5,694 nucleotides of DNA from an uncultured Actinomycetes bacterium. GTDB taxonomy: Bacteria > Actinomycetota > Aquicultoria > CAJVYJ01. The number at the start of each line of letters is the position of its first letter. Position 1 is the first letter of the stretch. Shown here piece after piece: positions 1 to 5,662 of the stretch. The stretch lies in contig CAJVYJ010000132.1 in assembly GCA_913009475.1 (NCBI GenBank), forward strand, positions 1-5,694, in the 5' to 3' direction. Made by a program: the position numbers and the translations under genes. The notes beneath the pieces were generated by a model. The model was not told the origin of the DNA. It searched no databases and saw nothing but the letters and a program-made list of their open reading frames with translations.

Positions 1-78
1 ATTATATATAGAATGGGAATGCGGTGAGGTGTGTGTAGATAGGTGGGGGGGGGGTGTGGGTGTGGGTTTTTTTTTTTT
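1..78. other. Non-biological read-through beyond the P7 adapter
   Basis: This is low-complexity sequence: an AT stretch, then G/T-rich sequence with a run of ten or more G, then twelve T at 67-78 directly abutting the P7 adapter. Read on the opposite strand it is adapter, then poly-A, then C/A-rich noise, which is what a sequencer reports after running off the end of a library molecule. No gene is credible here and the segment should be trimmed. Confidence 0.9.
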
Positions 79-144
79 CAAGCAGAAGACGGCATACGAG
101 ATATATCAGTGTGACTGGAGTTCAGACGTGTGCTCTTCCGATCT
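79..144. other. Illumina P7 / TruSeq index adapter (contaminant)
   Basis: The 24-base P7 flow-cell sequence occupies 79-102. An 8-base index, ATATCAGT, follows at 103-110. The index-read/read-2 primer segment, starting GTGACTGGAG and ending CTCTTCCGATCT, occupies 111-144. The reverse complement of the index, ACTGATAT, matches TruSeq LT index 25 as I remember that list. The match to the adapter design is exact by eye. Biological sequence begins at 145. Confidence 0.98.
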
Positions 145-227
145 AGACGATGGAGCTTGACGACAAGTTAAGGTCGGAGATTGAAAATGAATTAATTATG
201 CGGGACTATACGGCGAGATGGCTCTAA
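145..227 (+). CDS. 3' end of an unidentified gene (partial at left edge)
   Basis: An open frame enters from the adapter junction and ends at TAA 225-227. It reads ELDDKLRSEIENELIMRDY and then TARWL, a charged, helix-prone tail that looks like the C-terminus of a larger protein. An ATG at 150-152 is in frame, so a 25-residue peptide is formally possible, but no ribosome-binding site can be seen because the adapter lies just upstream. The last 10 bases overlap the start of the next ORF, an arrangement common for coupled genes in an operon. A frameshift joining this frame to the next ORF is an alternative. The family is not recognised. Coding status is moderately likely only. Confidence 0.4.
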
Positions 228-544
228 GCGTAGCTTTTGATGTCGCTCTAGTGCAAAGCCGCAAGACGTTCTTACAAGCTCGGATAAGTGAGAGAATGGT
301 TGAGATCGCCATCAAGTTTGTGCCTCCCATTAAGTTTGTGCCTCCCATCAATCCGTTGCATGCAACTGCTCACAGTAAGGGCGCTTCCATGGCCATGCTT
401 GATACTCTATGTCGAAAAAAAGTCATTAAAATCCGCCGGACTCCGGAAGCCACGTATCTAATTGTTAAGGTAAATCGCACCGACAAAGTTAATCTCTCGG
501 CACCGGCAATGAACTCTTATATGCCGACAGTGGCGGTAGCGTAA
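218..544 (+). CDS. Hypothetical protein, 108 aa, with internal hexapeptide duplication
   Basis: This ORF starts at ATG 218 and stops at TAA 542-544, and I do not recognise its family. The product is basic and rather poor in acidic residues, with no signal peptide or membrane segment. Residues 32-43 are a perfect tandem repeat of IKFVPP, caused by an 18-bp duplication. A short C-terminal half (about residues 66-108) could form beta strands (KVIKIRRTPEATYLIVKVN). The start lacks a good Shine-Dalgarno; only GGCGAG abuts the ATG, too close to be ideal. The start overlaps the stop of the preceding frame by 10 bases, so translation could be coupled. The ORF uses CTA leucine codons more often than valS seems to, which weakens the coding case. 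It may be a real small gene, a frameshifted continuation of the upstream gene, or a chance ORF. Confidence 0.45.
   Translation: MALSVAFDVALVQSRKTFLQARISERMVEIAIKFVPPIKFVPPINPLHATAHSKGASMAMLDTLCRKKVIKIRRTPEATYLIVKVNRTDKVNLSAPAMNSYMPTVAVA
311..346 (+). repeat. 18-bp tandem duplication (two copies)
   Basis: Unit 1 at 311-328 is ATCAAGTTTGTGCCTCCC and unit 2 at 329-346 differs at a single base (ATT for ATC, a synonymous change). The repeat is in frame with the surrounding ORF and encodes IKFVPP twice. An in-frame, near-identical duplication suggests a recent slippage event or, less likely, an assembly duplication. Confidence 0.9.
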
Positions 545-584
545 TATTTGATAAATTTATTTGCATTTGGGTATATCCGCTTAT

Positions 585-1217
585 ATGGAAGGGATACCCG
601 GTGATATTCGGCACAATGGCTTTGGCGAGCCGCAAACAGTATCAAAGTCCGCTTACCGTACCCAGCGAGCATTGGCGGTATTTAACTTTATTTTGGCGGT
701 ATTATTAATAGCCGCGGGGTTAGCTTTTTATGAACATTGGCTCTATCAACGTGAATATCGGACTTTGGTAAAACTTTGGAATCAAAGCCAAGTCAATCAG
801 AATGTATTAAACAAGTTTAGTTATAATATGCGAGCTCCCTTTAGGCTTAGCAGCGAGAAGAAGTTGCTGATATCTAAAGCTGATGAGTCTGAATATCGTT
901 TTAAAACCCATCTGTCCAAGCTGGAAGCGATATCTATTCTTCCTCGCCACCCAGAGTTGAAAAGCATACATAATAGTATGATTGAATATGATAAAGATTC
1001 ATTAGCTCTTATTCGCATAAAAAAGGATTATATATATGAGGCGCAAGCAAACGGCAGAGATGATAGAAGGCTCTCGCAGATGAAAAAACTTAACCTCGTA
1101 ATCATCCCGCGGGAGCGGCGGACAGCAGAAAAAATTTGGCATGTCTCCAGTAAAAATTATAATCCGGTTGATGGATTTTTCAATTATTTACAGATTGCCG
1201 CGGGAATAAAATTTTAG
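585..1217 (+). CDS. Single-pass membrane protein of unknown function, about 210 aa
   Basis: I do not recognise this family. From ATG 585 the product has a short N-terminal tail of about 25 residues with basic residues just before one strong transmembrane segment (about residues 29-50: FNFILAVLLIAAGLAFY). A C-terminal domain of about 160 residues follows, rich in Lys, Glu, Ser and Tyr and probably helical. The positive-inside rule predicts the N-terminus in the cytoplasm and the large domain outside (type II bitopic); there is no cleavage site of ordinary signal-peptide form. An in-frame TTG at 561 would add eight residues, but neither start has a convincing Shine-Dalgarno. A weak promoter-like pair (TTGATA 548-553, TATATC 572-577) would place transcription start almost at 585. 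It ends at TAG 1215-1217, 92 bases before the valS start, and a separate promoter motif in that gap suggests it is not tightly linked to valS. The long open frame and the clean hydrophobic segment support a real gene. Confidence 0.75.
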   Translation: MEGIPGDIRHNGFGEPQTVSKSAYRTQRALAVFNFILAVLLIAAGLAFYEHWLYQREYRTLVKLWNQSQVNQNVLNKFSYNMRAPFRLSSEKKLLISKADESEYRFKTHLSKLEAISILPRHPELKSIHNSMIEYDKDSLALIRIKKDYIYEAQANGRDDRRLSQMKKLNLVIIPRERRTAEKIWHVSSKNYNPVDGFFNYLQIAAGIKF

Positions 1218-1271
1218 AATTTCCTAACCTAGGCAAATAATTACACGACTTACTCGAACGATAAAAACGGA

Positions 1272-1282
1272 TGTGCTAAAAT
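1272..1282 (+). promoter_or_regulatory. Extended -10 promoter motif upstream of valS
   Basis: TGTGCTAAAAT contains the extended -10 element TGnTAAAAT, five of six matches to TATAAT plus the upstream TG. No good -35 is present at 17 bp (TCGAAC at 1254-1259 matches three of six), which is tolerated by extended -10 promoters. Transcription would begin near 1289, giving a leader of about 20 bases before ATG 1310. The 77-base gap contains no T-box consensus, although valS genes in Gram-positives are often T-box controlled. Confidence 0.45.
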
Positions 1283-1297
1283 CCTATAAGGTAAATG

Positions 1298-1305
1298 AGA
1301 AAGGA
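1298..1305 (+). promoter_or_regulatory. valS ribosome-binding site favouring ATG 1310
   Basis: AGAAAGGA lies four bases before ATG 1310 and is a good Shine-Dalgarno core. The other in-frame ATG, at 1295, has only AAGG at 1288-1291 with three bases of spacing. The predicted transcription start near 1289 would leave almost no leader for 1295, so 1310 is preferred. Confidence 0.6.
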
Positions 1306-1309
1306 TAGC

Positions 1310-3970
1310 ATGTCCAAAGAAGAATTAGCCAAAGCCTACCAACCTGGAACAGCCGAATCTAAATGGTACTCTTTTTGGCAGGAGCAAAAGTTTTTCACTC
1401 CCACTGTCACGGCTGATAAAGAGCCCTTTGCCATAGTTATTCCTCCACCGAACGTGACCGGTTCTTTGCATATGGGCCACGCCCTTAATAATACTATTCA
1501 GGATGTTATCATCCGGCGTAAGCGTATGCAGGGTTATTCGGCCCTTTGGCTGCCCGGTACCGATCACGCAGGTATAGCTACTCAGAATAAAGTTGAACAA
1601 CAATTGGCTGAAGTGGGTAAGACCAGGCAAGACTTGGGTCGGGAAGAGTTTATTAAAAAGGTGTGGCAGTGGAAGGAAAAATATGGCAATACGATTATTA
1701 ATCAGCTTAAGAGGTTGGGTTGTTCCTGTGATTGGAGCCGGGAGCGTTTTACGATGGACAGCGGTTATTCTAAATCAGTCAAGACTGTCTTTGTCCGGCT
1801 TTACAATGACGGCCTTATCTATCGAGGTCATCGGCTGATTAATTGGTGTCCGAGATGCCATACGGCGTTATCGGATATTGAAGTAGAACATCAGGATATC
1901 GCCGGCCATTTATGGTATATTCGCTATCCCTTAAAGGACTTGGACGGCTATTTGCTTATTGCTACTACCAGGCCGGAGACAATGTTGGGCGATACGGCCA
2001 TTGCCGTCAATCCTGATGATAAGCGTTATCAACACCTTATAGGCAAAGCGGCTATTCTACCTATAATCGGGCGCGAGTTGCCGATTATTGCCGACAGTTA
2101 TGTCGACCCTGCTTTCGGTACCGGTGCTTTAAAAATTACACCAGCCCATGACCCCAATGATTTCGAGTTGGGCCGCCGCCATGATTTGGATTCGATTAAT
2201 ATTTTAGAGCCGGACGGACGCATTAACGCCAACGGCAAAGAGTTTGCCGGGATGGACCGGTTCGCGGCGCGAAAAGCCATAGTCGCCCGCTTGGAAGCAG
2301 AAGATCTGTTGGAAAAAATAGAGGACCATGACCATGCTGTCGGCCATTGTTATCGCTGTCATATGATAATCGAACCTTATCTTAGCGACCAATGGTTTGT
2401 ATCTATGAAACCTTTGGCGCGTCCGGCTGTTGATATTGTCAAATCCGGCCAGATTAAATTTGTCCCGGGCAAATGGGAGAGATTGTATTATGACTGGATG
2501 GAAAATATTCACGACTGGTGTATATCGCGTCAGATTTGGTGGGGACATCAAATACCGGCTTGGTATTGTGATGATTGTGATGAGATTATAGTGCGGATGG
2601 AAGCGCCGGATACTTGCCCCAGTTGCGGCGGGGCAGATCTGACTCAAGAAACTGATGTGCTCGATACTTGGTTCAGCTCGGCTCTGTGGCCGTTCGCGAC
2701 TCTGGGTTGGCCGGATGAAACCGACGATTTAAAATATTTCTATCCGACGTCGGTACTCTCAACCGCGCGGGATATTCTCTACCTGTGGATAGCGCGCATG
2801 ATAACCACCGGTATGAAATTTCGCGGTGAAATCCCTTTTCATACGGTCATTATTCATCCAACCGTTCTCAATCACGAAGGTAAACGAATGAGCAAATCTT
2901 TGGGAACCGGCGTTGACCCGTTGGGTCTGATAGAGCGTTACGGTACGGACGCTACGCGATTTGGCCTGATGATACAAGATACGCCGATGCAGGATATGAA
3001 ATTCAATGAGGATAAGTTAGCGATGAGCCGTAACTTTGCCAACAAGATATGGAACGCCGCGCGCTTTGTCTTGCTCAATCTGGATGAGAATCGCGTTATT
3101 GATAAAAAGAGCCCGCCCCTTAATAACTTGGCGGATGAGTGGATAGTTTCCAGGTTACAAAGAGTCATACGAGACGTTGACGAAGCGCTGGACGGTTATA
3201 ATTTATCCAAGGCCGGCAAAAGGCTCTATGAGTTCTTTTGGAGTGAATATTGCGACTGGTATCTTGAAATCGCCAAAGGAGAGTTGGCGCAAGCGGAGAA
3301 ACGCGAAACAGCGCAAGCGGTTCTTGTCAATATCTTAGACAGCGCGCTTAAACTGCTGCATCCGTTTATGCCGTTCATTACTGAAGAAATATGGCAAAAG
3401 TTGCCGCTGACTCGGGAGGGGACTGAAGAAGATAGAGCCAGTATTATGGTTTCCTCTTGGCCTGAGGCGGACGAAGCTTTGATTAATGAAAAAGCGGAAA
3501 GTCGAATGGCGATTTTACAAAGCGTTATCAGCGCGGCCAGGACCATAAGATCAGAATTACGTATTTCCCCGGCGCTTAAAGTGGAAATCATTATTAAAGC
3601 AGCTACCAATGAACAGCAGCTTATTTTAACCGAGCATCAGGATATAATCAAAAGTTTGGCCGGAGCAATAAAGGTAACGGTGGCACTGGAGGTCGTCAAA
3701 CCTGAGCAAGCGGCTATGGCGCTGGTTGGGGGGGTGGAGATTTATATTCCCTTGGCCGGGTTGATTGATATCGCATCAGAAACCGCTCGTTTAACTAAAG
3801 ATTTGGCGCGGATTGAAAAAAAGCTGGGCAGCGTGGAAAAAAAGCTGGGTAATCCTGGTTTTATCAATCAGGCGCCGGCGGAGATAATCAAAAAGGATAA
3901 AGCCAAACGGCAAGAGTTATTGGATAAAAAAGAAAAGTTGACCGGCCGGCTGGTAATGCTAAAAGGTTAA
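1310..3970 (+). CDS. valS: Valine--tRNA ligase (valyl-tRNA synthetase)
   Basis: This cytoplasmic class I aminoacyl-tRNA synthetase charges tRNA-Val with valine using ATP, and hydrolyses mischarged Thr-tRNA-Val in its editing domain. From ATG 1310 it is 886 aa, the normal family length; ATG 1295 would add five residues. The motifs appear in order. PPPNVTGSLHMGH carries the HIGH box at about 54-57. TTRPETMLGDTA (about 219 onward) and GTGALKITPAHDPNDFELG (about 270 onward) mark the CP1 editing domain. Cysteine pairs at 180/183, 347/350, 420/423 and 436/439 form probable zinc sites, and all are intact. The KMSKS loop at 526-530 reads RMSKS, followed by LGTGVDPL. The anticodon-binding helical domain includes FFWSEYCDWYLEIAK. 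A C-terminal coiled-coil arm runs from about 818, including EKKLGNPGF. It lies one base upstream of folC, an order known from Bacillota and Actinomycetota. No frameshift or missing catalytic element is seen. Confidence 0.98.
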   Translation: MSKEELAKAYQPGTAESKWYSFWQEQKFFTPTVTADKEPFAIVIPPPNVTGSLHMGHALNNTIQDVIIRRKRMQGYSALWLPGTDHAGIATQNKVEQQLAEVGKTRQDLGREEFIKKVWQWKEKYGNTIINQLKRLGCSCDWSRERFTMDSGYSKSVKTVFVRLYNDGLIYRGHRLINWCPRCHTALSDIEVEHQDIAGHLWYIRYPLKDLDGYLLIATTRPETMLGDTAIAVNPDDKRYQHLIGKAAILPIIGRELPIIADSYVDPAFGTGALKITPAHDPNDFELGRRHDLDSINILEPDGRINANGKEFAGMDRFAARKAIVARLEAEDLLEKIEDHDHAVGHCYRCHMIIEPYLSDQWFVSMKPLARPAVDIVKSGQIKFVPGKWERLYYDWMENIHDWCISRQIWWGHQIPAWYCDDCDEIIVRMEAPDTCPSCGGADLTQETDVLDTWFSSALWPFATLGWPDETDDLKYFYPTSVLSTARDILYLWIARMITTGMKFRGEIPFHTVIIHPTVLNHEGKRMSKSLGTGVDPLGLIERYGTDATRFGLMIQDTPMQDMKFNEDKLAMSRNFANKIWNAARFVLLNLDENRVIDKKSPPLNNLADEWIVSRLQRVIRDVDEALDGYNLSKAGKRLYEFFWSEYCDWYLEIAKGELAQAEKRETAQAVLVNILDSALKLLHPFMPFITEEIWQKLPLTREGTEEDRASIMVSSWPEADEALINEKAESRMAILQSVISAARTIRSELRISPALKVEIIIKAATNEQQLILTEHQDIIKSLAGAIKVTVALEVVKPEQAAMALVGGVEIYIPLAGLIDIASETARLTKDLARIEKKLGSVEKKLGNPGFINQAPAEIIKKDKAKRQELLDKKEKLTGRLVMLKG
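3961..3966 (+). promoter_or_regulatory. folC ribosome-binding site inside the valS 3' end
   Basis: AAAAGG lies five bases before the TTG start at 3972 and overlaps the last sense codons of valS (stop at 3968-3970). It is the only plausible site for folC initiation. It supports TTG as the true start and suggests that ribosomes finishing valS feed folC. Confidence 0.65.
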
Positions 3971-3971
3971 A

Positions 3972-5273
3972 TTGGACTACCTTCAGTTAATCAGTTACTT
4001 AAAAAAATTAACTAATCAAGGAGTTAACCCTTCTTTAAAGGAGATCGAGCTCTTATGCCGGGAGTTAGAGTATCCTCAATTGAGTTATCCCAGTATTCAA
4101 GTGACCGGCACCAACGGCAAGACGTCCACCTCGAAAATGCTGGCATCGATATTAAAAGCGCATGGATTAAATTGTGGTCTGTATATCTCTCCGCATCTAA
4201 TCAAATACAATGAACGACTCTCCATTAACGGTCGATGTATAAGCGACCAAGAATTTGTGGCATTAGCGGAAAAAGCGATGTCGGCTATTATTCGAGTTAA
4301 TAAAAAGCTTCAACCTCGCCGGCTGACTGAATTTGAAGTTCTCACCGGGTTGGCTTTTTACTATTTCGCGCAAAATCAAGTGGATGTGGCCATCTTTGAA
4401 GTGGGGATGGGCGGGCGTTGGGACGCGACCAGTGTCATTAAACCAAAAACATCGGTAATTACTGGTGTCACCATGGATCACGCCGACTATCTTGGTAATT
4501 CCCTTGCCGAAATAGCTGCTGAAAAAAGTTATGTAATAAAAAATAAGACTGGAGCCGTATCCGGTCGGCAGGCGGATGAGGTTAAAAAAGTATTGCTTAA
4601 ACGCGCTCAGAAGATGTCGGGAAGTATCGCGTTTTTAGGCAGCGATTTTAAGGTCCGATCTGAGCGGGAAAGCGGTTTTATCTCCGTAACCGGCTTATTT
4701 AAAAACTACAATGGATTAAAGCTAGGGTTAAAGGGCGGTTATCAACAAGAAAACGCTGCTCTGGCTATCGTGGCCGCGGAATCTTATCTAAATAAAGAGT
4801 TGGATAATGACCAATTATCTAAATCTCTACTTGAGGTAGAGTCTATGGGGCGATGGCAGGTGATAAGCAGGGACCCGAGTATTGTTTTTGATGGCGCCCA
4901 TAATCCGGCCGGTATTGCCAGGTTAGTCGATGAAACCAAGAAACAAAAATTTAAGAGGCTGATTTTAATTCTTTCAATATTAAAAGATAAAGAAGTCTCG
5001 AAGATGTTGGAGATACTTTTACCGAAGGCAAATCTGGTTTTTGTTACCACTAATACTAACAAGAGAGCATTATCAGTTGGTGCGCTTAAGAAATTAAGCG
5101 TACAAATCAATTCTCAGCTACCTAGTGATGAGCGCTGTGAACTTAAGGCAGCGCCAAGCGTTAAGGATGCTTTGGTAATGGCGAAAAAGGCGGCAAATGT
5201 CGATGATTTTATCTTACTGACCGGCTCTTTGTACGGTGTCGGTGAAGGAATAATAGTTGTTAAACAGTCTTAA
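3972..5273 (+). CDS. folC: Folylpolyglutamate synthase / dihydrofolate synthase
   Basis: This Mur-ligase-type ATP-dependent enzyme adds glutamate to reduced folates and, in many bacteria, also joins glutamate to dihydropteroate to make dihydrofolate. It is cytoplasmic and belongs to one-carbon metabolism. The 433-residue length is standard. Visible signatures are the P-loop VTGTNGKTSTSK (G46-S52 core), SPHLIKYNERLSING (about 73-87), TEFEVLTGLAFYYFA followed by EVGMGGRWDATSV (about 119-155), MDHADYLGNSLAEIAAEK (168-185) with the lysine that is carbamylated in characterised FolC, a GR at 293-294, and FDGAHNP (306-312). The C-terminal domain ends with TGSLYGVGE (417-425). The start is TTG, one base after the valS stop, with its own Shine-Dalgarno. 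I cannot tell from sequence alone whether the dihydrofolate synthase activity is kept, because folP and folA are not in the window. Confidence 0.96.
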   Translation: MDYLQLISYLKKLTNQGVNPSLKEIELLCRELEYPQLSYPSIQVTGTNGKTSTSKMLASILKAHGLNCGLYISPHLIKYNERLSINGRCISDQEFVALAEKAMSAIIRVNKKLQPRRLTEFEVLTGLAFYYFAQNQVDVAIFEVGMGGRWDATSVIKPKTSVITGVTMDHADYLGNSLAEIAAEKSYVIKNKTGAVSGRQADEVKKVLLKRAQKMSGSIAFLGSDFKVRSERESGFISVTGLFKNYNGLKLGLKGGYQQENAALAIVAAESYLNKELDNDQLSKSLLEVESMGRWQVISRDPSIVFDGAHNPAGIARLVDETKKQKFKRLILILSILKDKEVSKMLEILLPKANLVFVTTNTNKRALSVGALKKLSVQINSQLPSDERCELKAAPSVKDALVMAKKAANVDDFILLTGSLYGVGEGIIVVKQS

Positions 5274-5294
5274 TTTACAGTATATTATGAGAAT

Positions 5295-5305
5295 TGTGCT
5301 ATTAT
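5295..5305 (+). promoter_or_regulatory. Extended -10 promoter motif after folC
   Basis: TGTGCTATTAT contains TGnTATTAT, an extended -10 with five of six matches to TATAAT. A TTTACA at 5274-5279 resembles a -35 but with a long 20-bp spacer. Transcription would begin near 5312, giving a leader of about 25 bases that holds a Shine-Dalgarno before ATG 5337. The motif shares its TGTGCTA core with the one before valS. It suggests that the last gene has its own promoter. Confidence 0.45.
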
Positions 5306-5323
5306 TTAGAAATTAAAAATAAG

Positions 5324-5329
5324 AAGGTG
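5324..5329 (+). promoter_or_regulatory. Ribosome-binding site for the ORF starting at 5337
   Basis: AAGGTG, within AGAAGGTG, lies seven bases before ATG 5337. It is a strong match to the anti-Shine-Dalgarno at ideal spacing. It argues that translation begins at 5337 despite the TGA at codon 6, rather than at the TTG at 5436, which has no such site. Confidence 0.65.
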
Positions 5330-5336
5330 TAATAAG

Positions 5337-5604
5337 ATGGAATTTCTTAATTGAATTGTTAATTTCTTTAGCTCTTCTATATTTCACTTTATTGTTTCAG
5401 TAACAAAATTATTTTTTGTCATCTTCTGGTTCAGTTTGGTTTATTGGACCTACCGGGACGCCAGGCGGCGCGGCGCGATGGCCGGTTATTGGGCCACGGT
5501 AACGCTGATTTTTTTCGTCTTTGGCTTATTTATCTATCTTATTGTCAGGCCCCCGGAATATAAAGAGGACGCTCGGGAGCGAGAGTTGGAGATAAAGACA
5601 AAAG
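5337..5604 (+). CDS. Small membrane protein, in-frame TGA at codon 6, 3' end cut off by adapter
   Basis: ATG 5337 with a strong ribosome-binding site opens a frame reading MEFLN, then TGA (5352-5354), then an uninterrupted hydrophobic stretch (IVNFFSSSIFHFIVSVTK, LFFVIFWFSLVYW). A basic loop YRDARRRGAMAG comes next, then a second hydrophobic segment (VTLIFFVFGLFIYLIV), then RPPEYKEDARERELEIKTK. The layout is two membrane segments with a cytoplasmic charged tail. From memory this resembles small actinobacterial proteins whose tail continues into a zinc ribbon, but that part is not in the window. If TGA is read as Trp, or is an error for TGG, the N-terminus makes sense as one protein. If it is a true stop, the only standard start further in is TTG 5436, which lacks a ribosome-binding site and removes the first hydrophobic helix. 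The genuine sequence ends at 5604. The next ten in-frame codons, up to the TAG at 5637-5639, are adapter. Confidence 0.55.
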
Positions 5605-5662
5605 AGATCGGAAGAGCGTCGTGTAGGGAAAGAGTGTAGATCTCGGTGGTCGCCGTATCATT
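5605..5662. other. Illumina P5 / universal adapter, reverse complement (contaminant)
   Basis: These 58 bases begin AGATCGGAAGAGCGTCGTGT and end GTCGCCGTATCATT, the reverse complement of the TruSeq universal (P5) adapter, an exact match by eye. In the frame of the preceding gene it encodes IGRASCRERV and a stop, a peptide that is purely adapter-derived. Confidence 0.98.

Noticed and set aside
67..78. T12 run that could be read as a terminator tail
   Set aside because: It directly abuts the P7 adapter and has no stem; it is sequencing run-off.
1226..1236. Short inverted repeat around CCTAACCTAGG after the membrane-protein gene, considered as a terminator
   Set aside because: The stem is only four base pairs with a three-base loop and no U-tract follows.
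1218..1294. Possible T-box leader upstream of valS
   Set aside because: No AGGGTGG-type T-box core, no specifier stem and no terminator, and the gap is far too short.
2204..2647. Long antisense open frame opposite valS (and similar ones at 3226-3609 and 4784-5110)
   Set aside because: They mirror highly conserved valS or folC coding sequence, lack recognisable domains, and are explained as shadow frames.
3728..3734. Run of seven G in valS as a possible frameshift site
   Set aside because: The reading frame continues into a well-conserved C-terminal arm, so the frame is correct here.
5352..5354. Genome-wide reassignment of TGA (genetic code 4 or 25)
   Set aside because: valS and folC contain 27 TGG Trp codons and no in-frame TGA; one TGA in a marginal gene is better explained as mutation or sequencing error.
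5341..5369. Short AT-rich direct repeat (AATTTCTT twice, 20 bases apart) and local palindromic sequence
   Set aside because: Low-complexity AT sequence within the hydrophobic coding stretch; no support for an operator or attachment site.
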